Assembly: GCA_016297895.1 (NCBI GenBank)
Contig: JAEDFS010000015.1
Span: 1 to 40,449 of the forward strand
Reading direction: 5' to 3'
Source of the DNA: Marvinbryantia sp.
Lineage (GTDB): Bacteria; Bacillota; Clostridia; Lachnospirales; Lachnospiraceae
Length of the DNA: 40,449 nt
Below the pieces are notes generated by a model. That model saw only the letters and a program-made list of their open reading frames with translations. It had not been told where the DNA came from and searched no databases. How positions within the stretch are numbered: position 1 is the stretch's first letter; each line of letters begins with the position of its first letter. Below are positions 1 to 7,084 of this stretch, piece after piece. The position numbers and the translations under genes are program-made.

Positions 1-46
1 CTGTTCCGTACATTATTTTCCGGTTCGCTCTCCTGTCTCTGTCTAT

Positions 47-75
47 ACTATACAACATAATAATGACCAAATCAA
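47..75 (-). promoter_or_regulatory. Putative leftward sigma-A promoter for a gene outside the window
   Basis: Read on the minus strand there is TTGATT (75 to 70), a 17-base spacer, and TATAGT (52 to 47), close to the vegetative consensus. It points off the left edge, so it probably serves a gene just outside the window. This is inferred from sequence match only. Confidence 0.45.
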
Positions 76-233
76 ATTGAAAATTGTGATTTTTTTTGTG
101 CACTATATTAGAATTTACATGGAGGATTTTACAATCCGTACCAGATGGAACTTGCAAAAAAGATGGAAATGAAGTAAAGTTGGAATAAGAAAATCTAAGC
201 CAGATACTTTATCTGAACATCAAGGGAGGTAAA
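76..233. other. Intergenic leader upstream of the adenosine deaminase gene
   Basis: AT-rich stretch with only tiny open frames of fewer than about 25 codons, none with a recognisable product. A strong ribosome site, AGGGAGGT around 223-230, closes it just before the ATG at 234. I could not find a convincing -35/-10 pair with normal spacing for the adenosine deaminase gene. Confidence 0.4.
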
Positions 234-1337
234 ATGATGAAAAGAATCAGAGTCATTCTTTTGTCTCTGCTGATGGTTTTCGGTATGAGCGTTTCCACGG
301 CAGCGGCAGAAAAAAATGTTACGGTAAATGATACACAATATGAAGTGTCTCCGGCGGCTGGTCTCATCGACCTGCATTTGCATCTGGATGGTTCGCTGTC
401 TCTTGCATCGGCCAGAGAGCTTGCAGAAATGCAGGAGATCGAGGTTCCGGAGAGCGATGAGGAACTTCTGGCAACACTTCAGGTGAATGAAGACTGCAAG
501 GATCTGAATGAATATCTGGAGAAATTTGACTTCCCTTTGTCACTGCTACAGACGGAGGAGGCAATCAGTACCGCAGTATATAACCTTGAGGAAGAATTGA
601 AGAAGCAGGGGCTGATTTATGCCGAAATCAGATTTGCTCCTCAGCTGCATACAGAAAAAGGACTTTCACAGGCGGAGGTTATCGAAGCTGCGATTACAGG
701 GACAAAGAAAAGCGGATTTCATTCAAATCTGATTTTGTGCTGCATGAGAGGCAGTGATAACCATGAGGAAAATCTGGATACGGTGCGCCTTGCAAAAGAG
801 TATTTGGGACAGGGCGTATGTGGTGTTGACATTGCCGGAGCGGAGGCACTTTTTCCAACCGATGGATTTGAAGATATTTTCACACTGGCAAAAAAACTGA
901 ATGTTCCTTTCACAATTCATGCAGGAGAAGCTGATGGACCTCAAAGTGTATATAAGGCTCTTGAATTTGGAGCAGAGCGAATCGGCCACGGCGTGAGATC
1001 CATTGAGGACGAGAATCTTGTCAGCAGGCTTGCCCGGGAGGGAATCGCACTGGAACTTTGTCCCACCAGCAACCTGAACACAAATATTTTTGAAAGCATA
1101 GAAGAGTATCCTCTCCGCAAGCTCATGGAGGCAGGAGTGAAAGTCACAATCAACACGGATAATATGACGGTATCCGGCATCACGCTGCAGTCTGAATTTC
1201 AAAAAGTGACGGATGCATGTTCCCTGACCGGGGAGGAGATTGAGACAATTGTGAGAAATGCAGCAGATGCCTCCTTTGCTGCCCCGGAGGAAAAGGCGTG
1301 GATCAATGCTGAGATTGACAAGAGATTCCGGTCTTGA
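234..1337 (+). CDS. add: Adenosine deaminase with a Sec signal peptide
   Basis: Adenosine deaminase, converting adenosine (or deoxyadenosine) to inosine plus ammonia; a metal-dependent amidohydrolase barrel. Visible catalytic elements in order: HLH (His48, His50), HAGE (His229, Glu232), GHG (around 251-253) and NTDN (Asp309), all matching the family's metal and substrate ligands. The 367-residue protein carries about 40 residues before the barrel: a basic start (MMKRIR), a hydrophobic core and a TAAA/E cleavage-like site near residue 25, with no lipobox cysteine. The family is usually cytoplasmic, so this copy is predicted to be exported or wall-associated, for example for salvage of extracellular adenosine. 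The ATG at 234 (or 237) follows an AGGGAGGT site. The gene stands alone and is closed by the hairpin at 1401. The family call is certain; export is inferred. Confidence 0.9.
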   Translation: MMKRIRVILLSLLMVFGMSVSTAAAEKNVTVNDTQYEVSPAAGLIDLHLHLDGSLSLASARELAEMQEIEVPESDEELLATLQVNEDCKDLNEYLEKFDFPLSLLQTEEAISTAVYNLEEELKKQGLIYAEIRFAPQLHTEKGLSQAEVIEAAITGTKKSGFHSNLILCCMRGSDNHEENLDTVRLAKEYLGQGVCGVDIAGAEALFPTDGFEDIFTLAKKLNVPFTIHAGEADGPQSVYKALEFGAERIGHGVRSIEDENLVSRLAREGIALELCPTSNLNTNIFESIEEYPLRKLMEAGVKVTINTDNMTVSGITLQSEFQKVTDACSLTGEEIETIVRNAADASFAAPEEKAWINAEIDKRFRS

Positions 1338-1400
1338 GAATGTGGGATAGGGATTTCCCGGGTACAGCAGAGGTGTCTATGAGACGGATGGAGAAAACAT

Positions 1401-1452
1401 AAAGAAAGCCCGTATCTGTAAAATGAGGAACGGATACAGGCTTTCTTTTTAT
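1401..1452. terminator. Bidirectional terminator shared by add and azlD
   Basis: The arm AAAGAAAGCC-C-GTATC (1401-1416) pairs with GATAC-A-GGCTTTCTTT (1433-1448) with one mismatch. There is a T run on the plus strand and an A run before the left arm, so it can stop transcription from both convergent genes. The azlD stop codon (1449-1451) touches the T run. Confidence 0.8.
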
Positions 1453-1754
1453 AAAAACAATTCCAGTACAAATACTACCCCGCAGCAGGACATTGCCACC
1501 GGAAACAGTCCGACGCCTGACCAGGCCAGTACCACGCCCGCAATCAGTGCGGCGGCTCCGGCAATGGGAGACTGGGTAGCCTCCATGATGGCCGGGAAAG
1601 TCATGACAGCCAGTGTCACATAGGGAACGTAATATAAAAAAGACTGCAGGAACCTGTTTTTGATCTGTCGGCGGATCAAAGTCAGGGGGAGTACACGGAT
1701 GGCGTAGGTGATCAGGATCATAATGCCTATGTAGATGAAGTTATGATGGGTCAT
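1449..1754 (-). CDS. azlD: AzlD-family branched-chain amino acid transporter small subunit
   Basis: Small membrane protein of 101 residues with about three to four hydrophobic helices. It resembles AzlD/YgaH, the small subunit that works with AzlC to export branched-chain amino acids or their analogues. The N-terminal segment with the RxLPL pattern (around residues 18-22) and the central FLYYVPYV segment are typical of AzlD. Its start overlaps the end of azlC by 14 bases on the same strand, so the two are translationally coupled. The gene is convergent with the adenosine deaminase gene and they share a terminator. Confidence 0.85.
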   Translation of the reverse strand: MTHHNFIYIGIMILITYAIRVLPLTLIRRQIKNRFLQSFLYYVPYVTLAVMTFPAIMEATQSPIAGAAALIAGVVLAWSGVGLFPVAMSCCGVVFVLELFL

Positions 1755-2514
1755 TTCTGATTTCTCCTTCCTCCTGATTTACAGGAAACAGTATGGCGGC
1801 TCCTGCAGAGAGTACTGCAGTCAGCACGATGGTTCTGGTGCCGTCGCTCCAGGAGGAGAACAGGGGCAGAACACTGCAGATATAGCTTGCCAGAAAGCTC
1901 AACACAACCAGGCCGGCAACTACTTTGTTTTTCCTTGCCGGGGGAACAATTACGGCCAGGAACATTCCAAACAGAGCCACGCTTAAGGCACTGACGATCC
2001 GGGCCGGAAGCAGGTTTCCTGCAATAATTCCAAGAGCAGTGCCAAGAGCCCAGCAGGGGGATGCCACCAGAAGCGCACCGATGGGGTAGCAGGGATTCAG
2101 GAAGCCCGGCCTTGCGATGGAGATTCCGAAAATTTCATCGGTAATACAAAATCCGGTCATCAGCCGTTGGACCGGAGTGGTGTCAGGGGAAAGCCTCTGA
2201 CTCAGGGCACAGCTCATCAGCATATATCTGGCGTTGGTGATCAGGGAGATCAGTGCCACCTCCAGATAGGAAGCGTTGGCTGCGATCAGGGAAAAAACAG
2301 CATATTCCCCTGCCGAGGCATTGGTAAAAAGGCTTGCAAAAAATCCCTGGAAAGCAGTAAGACCTGCATTTCTTGCTGCGATTCCAAGAGAAAATGCCAC
2401 AGCCAGATAACCAAGACCGATGGGAATCCCGTCCCTCATACCGCAAAGCAGGACTGTGCGGGCAGAGTCGGATACTTTATTATTTTTGGCAGAATGCCTT
2501 GAGTATGGTTTCAT
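1741..2514 (-). CDS. azlC: AzlC-family branched-chain amino acid exporter large subunit
   Basis: Inner-membrane protein of 257 residues with several hydrophobic helices. It belongs to the AzlC/YgaZ family, which exports branched-chain amino acids such as valine and leucine together with AzlD. The stretch GLGYLAVAFSLGIAARNAGL and the downstream LMTGFCITDE segment (around residues 115-125) match the family signature. Length is normal (about 230-250). It is first in the azlCD operon and is divergent from the sigma-factor gene, with about 165 bases between starts. The ribosome site (AGAGAAG) is weak, so the start is somewhat uncertain. Confidence 0.88.
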   Translation of the reverse strand: MKPYSRHSAKNNKVSDSARTVLLCGMRDGIPIGLGYLAVAFSLGIAARNAGLTAFQGFFASLFTNASAGEYAVFSLIAANASYLEVALISLITNARYMLMSCALSQRLSPDTTPVQRLMTGFCITDEIFGISIARPGFLNPCYPIGALLVASPCWALGTALGIIAGNLLPARIVSALSVALFGMFLAVIVPPARKNKVVAGLVVLSFLASYICSVLPLFSSWSDGTRTIVLTAVLSAGAAILFPVNQEEGEIRNDPS

Positions 2515-2554
2515 TTGTATATCTTCTCTTTCTTTTTTTAGATTTTCTTATATC

Positions 2555-2583
2555 AGTATAACACTGATTTCTTTTTTGAAAAG
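2555..2583 (-). promoter_or_regulatory. Putative azlCD promoter
   Basis: The minus strand shows an extended -10, TGT-TATACT (TATACT at 2560 to 2555), about 40 bases before azlC. The -35 at 17-base spacing is poor (CTTTTC, 2583 to 2578), so activity would rest mainly on the extended -10. Confidence 0.4.
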
Positions 2584-2598
2584 GATATTTTCAGGATT

Positions 2599-2627
2599 TG
2601 AATCTTTTTTCCTTCCTGCGGCGTCTA
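2599..2627 (+). promoter_or_regulatory. Putative ECF-type (autoregulatory) promoter of the sigma-factor gene
   Basis: TGAATC (2599-2604), then 17 bases, then CGTCTA (2622-2627). This resembles Bacillus SigW/SigM-class promoters (TGAAAC about 16 bases from CGTA or CGTCTA). Transcripts would start near 2634, leaving a leader of about 48 bases before the TTG at 2682 and excluding the upstream in-frame ATG at 2598. Autoregulation is an inference from location and pattern. Confidence 0.45.
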
Positions 2628-2667
2628 ATGAATGTAAACAAAAAAAGCAGCTGCGAAATACAGAAAA

Positions 2668-2675
2668 AAGGAGGT
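2668..2675 (+). promoter_or_regulatory. Ribosome binding site that decides the sigma-factor start
   Basis: A perfect AAGGAGGT lies 6 bases before a TTG codon at 2682 that is in frame with the sigma-factor reading frame. The upstream ATG at 2598 has no comparable site. Confidence 0.75.
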
Positions 2676-2681
2676 GCTTTC

Positions 2682-3191
2682 TTGAACCATCTGGTAAGAA
2701 AGGTGCAGAGAACCCATGATCCGGAGGCGTTTGTAAAGCTGATGGAAATGCATAAACAAAGCATGGTAAAGACGGCAAAGTCGTATCTGTCCAACGAAGA
2801 GGATGTGGCAGATGTGGTGCAGGAAGCCATACTTACCTGTTATGAAAAACTGGATTCTCTAAAGGAGCCGAAGTATTTTAAGACCTGGCTCATCCGCATT
2901 GTGATCAACAAATGCAAAGATGTTATCCGAAAGAACAGAGAGCTTTCTATTATGGATGAACTGCCGGAACAGGGAGACATGGATCGTTCCCTGTCGGACC
3001 TGGAGTTTATGGATCTGCTGGAGTCTCTGGATGAAAAATACCGGATCATTCTGGTACTGTATTATGCAGACGGGTTTAATACAAGAGAGATCGGGGAGAT
3101 TCTTGATATGAACGAGCGCACGGTGAAGACCCGGCTTGTACGGGGCAGAGACCAGTTTGCAAAAAAATATCAGGAAGTGTTGGCAATGTGA
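2682..3191 (+). CDS. ECF-subfamily RNA polymerase sigma factor
   Basis: Sigma-70 family, extracytoplasmic-function type: about 169 residues from the TTG start, the usual ECF length. Region 2 is visible in the first half (segment with EEDVADVVQEA and KTWLIRIVINKCKD, binding core polymerase and the -10). Region 4 is near the end (LDEKYRIILVLYYADG, then the helix-turn-helix TREIGEILDMNERTVKTRL, binding the -35). The TTG is chosen because a perfect AAGGAGGT precedes it. Starting at the ATG at 2598 would add 28 basic residues foreign to the family. The next gene, 28 bases downstream, encodes a membrane protein with the layout of an anti-sigma factor, so the pair probably forms an envelope-stress switch. 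The inducing signal cannot be read from the sequence. Confidence 0.88.
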   Translation: MNHLVRKVQRTHDPEAFVKLMEMHKQSMVKTAKSYLSNEEDVADVVQEAILTCYEKLDSLKEPKYFKTWLIRIVINKCKDVIRKNRELSIMDELPEQGDMDRSLSDLEFMDLLESLDEKYRIILVLYYADGFNTREIGEILDMNERTVKTRLVRGRDQFAKKYQEVLAM

Positions 3192-3219
3192 CAGGGTTGG
3201 TGAGAAGGGAGAACGATAG

Positions 3220-4719
3220 ATGAATAAAAGGTATTCGAAAAAAGAAATGAAACAGATTCTGCGTCAGGAGCTGGAGATTTCTGTACATACAGAACAGAAG
3301 ATACAGGATGCTTATAACCAGATACGGCAGCGAAGCGGATATCAGGTGAGCGGAAAAGTAAGGCATGGTCATTTTAGCAGATATGCGGCAGTAGCTGTTG
3401 TGATGGGACTCCTTGGGGTGTCTTCCGTGACTGCACTGGCCATCAGCGGATTTTTTGAAAAAACAGTGGAAGAGAAGGGAGATACTCTTTCCTATGAATT
3501 TCAGGTGAATTATGAGCTGACACCCACGGTGGTAACCATGGAAGCAGGGTATATTCCGGAAGGCTATGAGCAGGTGGAAGAGTTTAAGTACGATAAAGAA
3601 GGATACCGTCAGAACGGGATCTCTCTGGCGGTGGCCACAGCCGATTATCTGGATGTCTATCAGGACAGTCTCAACGTGGATTTGGTAAAGAATCTGGAAA
3701 AGACAACGATCAATGGGGCGGAGGCACATCTGATTACCATAGACTATGATCAGGAGCGGGTGACCAGGTGCTTCGACAAGCGGATCTATCTGTTCCATCC
3801 GGAAGAGGGATTTGTGGGAATCGTTTATGGAGGAAATGATATTTCCATGGATGAGCTGGAAAAGGTGGCAGAGGGGATCACCTATACAAAGACAGAAGAA
3901 CCCCTGGCCTTTCTCAGTGAGGAGGAAAAGGCTGCCAAGGAAGAGTCTGTGAGACAGGCTCAGGAGAACGAACAGACCATCCTTGAGACTGGTGTACCGG
4001 CAGAGTATGTATTTCAGATCGGAGATACCATCAATCCGGTGCTGGATTACGCAGAGGCATATCTGGCCTTGTGGAAAGATACAGTACCCTTTGGAGAGGA
4101 ATACAAAGCCAAACTGCAAGAGACAAAGGGAATTGAGATCACGGTGAAGGATGTGGAGATTCTGGATTCAGCAAAAGATCTGCCAAAGGAGAACTTCTTT
4201 GATTATGACAGAGTATCAGGGGCCCTGAATGAAGACGGCAGTCTGAAACCCTACCGGCGCATTACCCTGCGTACTCTTGAAAACGGGGAGCAGGAGGAAG
4301 TGTCCAGAGAAGAAGCACAGAGAAAATTCCTGAAAGTCACACTGGAGGCGGTGAATCTGGAAGATAAAACCACAGAGTACTGGGCCGGGGAGGCACAGCT
4401 TACTTATCTGATGGAACGGGAAGACGGGGAATTTGACTATGAAGAGCGGTGGTTCGAACCCCTGAATGACCAGGAAGATAACATTGAAGGTGATGTCGGA
4501 AGCCCCATTTATTTTGACCGGTCACCCTATGCGGGTCAGATGGATCCCCAATTCTTTTACCGGGATCTGGAACCGGGAGAGACCCTGGAGTACAGCCTGG
4601 TGTTTGTGGTGGACGAAGACCGGACGGATGATCTTTACCTGAGATTTGGAACGGCATATGGAGAGATGGATGTGGAAAATCAGATCTTCCATTCCAGGTA
4701 TGTGAAACTGAGCCGTTAG
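3220..4719 (+). CDS. Putative membrane anti-sigma factor with DUF4367-like domain
   Basis: A 499-residue protein with a soluble N-terminus (residues 1-52, basic and helical, the expected sigma-binding part), one membrane helix (about 54-78) and a large extracytoplasmic part. The first external region (about 85-225), with GYIPEGYEQVEEF and a later IVYGG strand, resembles DUF4367, a domain common in anti-sigma and sporulation-linked proteins of Clostridia. A charged linker (about 226-250) leads to a beta-rich C-terminal region whose LEPGETLEYSLVFVV segment resembles DUF4352-like Ig folds. It directly follows the ECF sigma gene with a GGGAGA-type ribosome site. The anti-sigma role is inferred from topology and neighbourhood; domain names are by eye. 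Confidence 0.7.
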   Translation: MNKRYSKKEMKQILRQELEISVHTEQKIQDAYNQIRQRSGYQVSGKVRHGHFSRYAAVAVVMGLLGVSSVTALAISGFFEKTVEEKGDTLSYEFQVNYELTPTVVTMEAGYIPEGYEQVEEFKYDKEGYRQNGISLAVATADYLDVYQDSLNVDLVKNLEKTTINGAEAHLITIDYDQERVTRCFDKRIYLFHPEEGFVGIVYGGNDISMDELEKVAEGITYTKTEEPLAFLSEEEKAAKEESVRQAQENEQTILETGVPAEYVFQIGDTINPVLDYAEAYLALWKDTVPFGEEYKAKLQETKGIEITVKDVEILDSAKDLPKENFFDYDRVSGALNEDGSLKPYRRITLRTLENGEQEEVSREEAQRKFLKVTLEAVNLEDKTTEYWAGEAQLTYLMEREDGEFDYEERWFEPLNDQEDNIEGDVGSPIYFDRSPYAGQMDPQFFYRDLEPGETLEYSLVFVVDEDRTDDLYLRFGTAYGEMDVENQIFHSRYVKLSR

Positions 4720-4773
4720 CGGATATGACGACAAAACGGAGCATGTTTTGTGCTAAATAGACAAATGTGAGTG

Positions 4774-4826
4774 CGGGATGTTGTTGAAAACTGCCAAAGC
4801 AGGAATCAGCAGCATCCCGTATTTTG
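4774..4826 (+). terminator. Putative terminator after the sigma/anti-sigma operon
   Basis: A 14-base arm starting CGGGATG (4774-4787) pairs with an arm ending CATCCCG (4806-4819) with two G-U pairs. A second small CTGC/GCAG hairpin lies inside the loop, and TATTTTG follows. The T tract is imperfect, hence moderate confidence. Confidence 0.55.
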
Positions 4827-4893
4827 TAGATTTCCGGTATGGCGGAACCGGGAAAAATAGAGTACAATGGCACACATGAAAAGGAGGATGCTT

Positions 4894-5409
4894 ATGAATC
4901 TGACAATGAAAAAAGCAGTCATCGAAGACGCAGAGAAAATCGCCGATCTGATACAGGATGTATATGAAGATATGGAACAGAAAGCCTGGTATGTACCGGA
5001 TAATGCGGAATATACAAGGAAGATGATGGAAAGCGGAAAAGGCGTGGTGTATGAGGCAGTTGATGAGGATACGGGAATCATGGCAGGAATTGTGATGGCA
5101 ACGTATCCGGGAATCTGTGAGGAAAATCTGGGAAATGAGATTGGCCTGTCGGCAAATCAGATGCTGGATGTGGTTCATATGGAATCCGCTGCGGTCCGTC
5201 CGGAATACAGAGGAAACGGAATTCAGGGGAAACTCATGGATGAGGCCGAAAAAGAGGCAGTGGAAAGAGGAAAACACTACCTGATGTGCACGATCCATCC
5301 GGATAACCGTTTCAGCAGGGCAAATGCCATGAGCCGGGGATATAACGTAATGAAAACAAAAGAAAAATATGGCGGATTGATTAGAGACATTATGCTGAAA
5401 ATAGTGTAA
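4894..5409 (+). CDS. GNAT-family N-acetyltransferase
   Basis: About 171 residues, the normal size for a GNAT enzyme transferring an acetyl group from acetyl-CoA to an amine. The acetyl-CoA pyrophosphate loop is visible as RPEYRGNGIQGKLM (R/QxxGxG/A type), preceded by the strand HMESAAV and followed by the helix and CTIHPDN. The substrate cannot be predicted. The ATG at 4894 is chosen because AAGGAGG sits 6 bases before it; an in-frame ATG at 4867 lacks such a site. It is the first gene of a run continuing through the MoxR/VWA pair to queH, 14 bases before the next gene. Whether it is functionally tied to them is unknown. Confidence 0.85.
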   Translation: MNLTMKKAVIEDAEKIADLIQDVYEDMEQKAWYVPDNAEYTRKMMESGKGVVYEAVDEDTGIMAGIVMATYPGICEENLGNEIGLSANQMLDVVHMESAAVRPEYRGNGIQGKLMDEAEKEAVERGKHYLMCTIHPDNRFSRANAMSRGYNVMKTKEKYGGLIRDIMLKIV

Positions 5410-5423
5410 AATAAGAGGAAGAG

Positions 5424-5765
5424 ATGGATAGAGAACTGGACAGAAAATTTCTGGAATCCGGTCAGGAAGCACAGAAGCTGGGTATTGCCCTGCAGCGTTA
5501 TTTTGAAGATGATCTTGACGGGCAGTGGAAAGAACGATATGAAATCTACTTAAAACAGCGGATCCGTCCGGCTGTTTCACAGCTGATCAGGCTGGGAGAG
5601 ATCGAAAAGACCAAGAGTCTGGTGGAAAAAGACTGGCTTGGCAGTTTTGCGCTGGAGGAGTGTATCCGTATGTCCGGACAGGAAGGGCAGCTGGAGATCC
5701 AGATTTTCCTTCTGGAGTGGAAACAGAAAAAATACGGTTTCTCTGATCGGGAATATACATTATAA
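5424..5765 (+). CDS. Small helical protein of unknown function preceding the VWA/MoxR pair
   Basis: A 113-residue, charged, mostly alpha-helical protein with no signal peptide or membrane helix and no motif I recognise. Sequence features are a basic and acidic N-terminus (MDRELDRKF), several Trp residues and a C-terminal WKQKKYGFS segment. An AGAGGAAG ribosome site precedes the ATG. Its stop shares one base with the start of the VWA gene (TAATG), so the two are almost certainly co-translated. The inference is a partner or adaptor of the MoxR/VWA machine, based on context only. Confidence 0.7.
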   Translation: MDRELDRKFLESGQEAQKLGIALQRYFEDDLDGQWKERYEIYLKQRIRPAVSQLIRLGEIEKTKSLVEKDWLGSFALEECIRMSGQEGQLEIQIFLLEWKQKKYGFSDREYTL

Positions 5766-7084
5766 TGGCAGGGATACTCATGAAAGCACAGGATCAACGG
5801 GAGATAGAAAGCATATGCGAGGAAATATGGAATCTGACCCGAAGTACGCTTTCTTTAGAGTATCCTTTTTTGCGTGGATTTTTTGCCGGATATCAGCTTC
5901 TTCCCCAGTGGGAGCGGCGCAGTGTTGGGACAGACGGGAAAAGAATCTATTTTCATCCCGGATATCTGATGGAACGGTATGCGGCATGTCCGGGGAATGT
6001 GGAGCAGATGTTCCTCCATATGGTGGGCCACAGCCTGTTCCTGCATCCGTTACGGGGTGGGATGAATGGTGGAGAAAAAGAAGGGAAAGTCCGGATACCG
6101 GAAGAGATCAGAGGCAGGATCTGGAATCTGGCCTGTGATCTGGCAGTGAAAAATCTTCATTTATTCGACAAAGAGAGATCCGGGGAGAGAAAAGAAAAAG
6201 AGATCCGTCCGGAAAAAATAGAGCGAAGACTTTTTATGGAATGGAGAACCGGAACCCTGCAGGAAGAGAATCTGACAGAACAGGAGCAGTTCTGTAAGGC
6301 GGACGATCATTTCTGGTGGGATCAGACAGAGGAAGAGGAACTGCTTAAGAGGGTGGAAGTCCAGTGGAACCGGATGGATACGGCCCAGGACAGCGGGTTC
6401 GGAGCTTTTTCGGACAGTATGGGAAGCAGGCCCGGTGACAGATCGGAACGTATTTCAGTCAGAAAGAAGAAAAAGCAGGATTTTCGTCTCTTTTTAAAAC
6501 GCTTTGCCGTGTCCGGTGAGGAGATGGAGACGGATCCGGAAAACTTTGACTATATTCCTTATCTTTACGGCATGGAGCGGTATGGGAATATGCCGCTGAT
6601 CGAGGAACTGGAATACCGGGAAGTGCATAAGATCGAAGAAATGGTGATCGCCATTGATACCTCCGGTTCCTGTTCATCCGATATGGTGCGCCGCTTTATG
6701 GAGGAGACGTACGGAATTCTAAGTGACTGTGAGAATTTTTTTCGGAAAATGAATGTGTATCTCATCCAGTGTGACTGTTTCATTCAGAACGTGGTTCATA
6801 TCGAATCCGAGGAGGCCTGGAGAGCATATCTGGATGATCTGATGATAGAGGGCAGGAGCGGAACTGATTTTCGGCCTGTTTTCGAATATGTGGAGGAGCT
6901 TCGGAGAAAAAAGAAACTGAAAAACCTGAAAGGGCTTCTCTACTTTACTGACGGAGACGGTATCTACCCTGCACAGTCTCCGGATTATGAGACGGCATTT
7001 ATTTTTTACAGGGAAAAAGCCAACCATCAGCAGGTGCCCTCCTGGGCAGTCCGGCTGACCATGGAGGATGAGGGGGACACATGA
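5765..7084 (+). CDS. VWA-like protein with DUF2201-type N-terminal domain and degenerate HEXXH
   Basis: A 439-residue cytoplasmic protein resembling the DUF2201/VWA-like family encoded beside MoxR ATPases. The N-terminal putative metallopeptidase domain has HMVGH at residues 85-89 where family members with a zincin site have HEXXH; the catalytic Glu is Met here although both His remain. The second family signature, WNLACDLAV (120-128), is present. A charged linker (about 135-240) leads to the C-terminal VWA-like domain with an intact metal site: DTSGS (298-302), SGTDF (365-369) and TDGDG (395-399). The start overlaps the previous stop by one base, and the end overlaps the MoxR gene by 4 bases (ATGA). 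The role is presumably as substrate-recruiting partner of the ATPase (family inference); protease activity looks unlikely here. Confidence 0.85.
   Translation: MAGILMKAQDQREIESICEEIWNLTRSTLSLEYPFLRGFFAGYQLLPQWERRSVGTDGKRIYFHPGYLMERYAACPGNVEQMFLHMVGHSLFLHPLRGGMNGGEKEGKVRIPEEIRGRIWNLACDLAVKNLHLFDKERSGERKEKEIRPEKIERRLFMEWRTGTLQEENLTEQEQFCKADDHFWWDQTEEEELLKRVEVQWNRMDTAQDSGFGAFSDSMGSRPGDRSERISVRKKKKQDFRLFLKRFAVSGEEMETDPENFDYIPYLYGMERYGNMPLIEELEYREVHKIEEMVIAIDTSGSCSSDMVRRFMEETYGILSDCENFFRKMNVYLIQCDCFIQNVVHIESEEAWRAYLDDLMIEGRSGTDFRPVFEYVEELRRKKKLKNLKGLLYFTDGDGIYPAQSPDYETAFIFYREKANHQQVPSWAVRLTMEDEGDT

Noticed and set aside
119..213. Tiny open frames upstream of the adenosine deaminase gene
   Set aside because: All are under about 25 codons, have no ribosome site of their own and match nothing I recognise; a leader or gene remnant cannot be told apart from chance.
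1140..1180. Adenosine deaminase NTDN in place of the TDDP motif
   Set aside because: Many bacterial adenosine deaminases have NTDN here; the metal ligand Asp is kept.
2598..2681. Upstream ATG extending the sigma factor by 28 residues
   Set aside because: No ribosome site, it lies within the predicted promoter, and the extra residues do not fit the family; the TTG at 2682 has a perfect site.
3076..4119. Long open frame antisense to the anti-sigma gene
   Set aside because: It lies fully opposite a gene with domains and a ribosome site, has odd composition (rich in His, Cys, Phe) and no recognisable family. The same applies to long antisense frames opposite argH, the rnf genes and rho.
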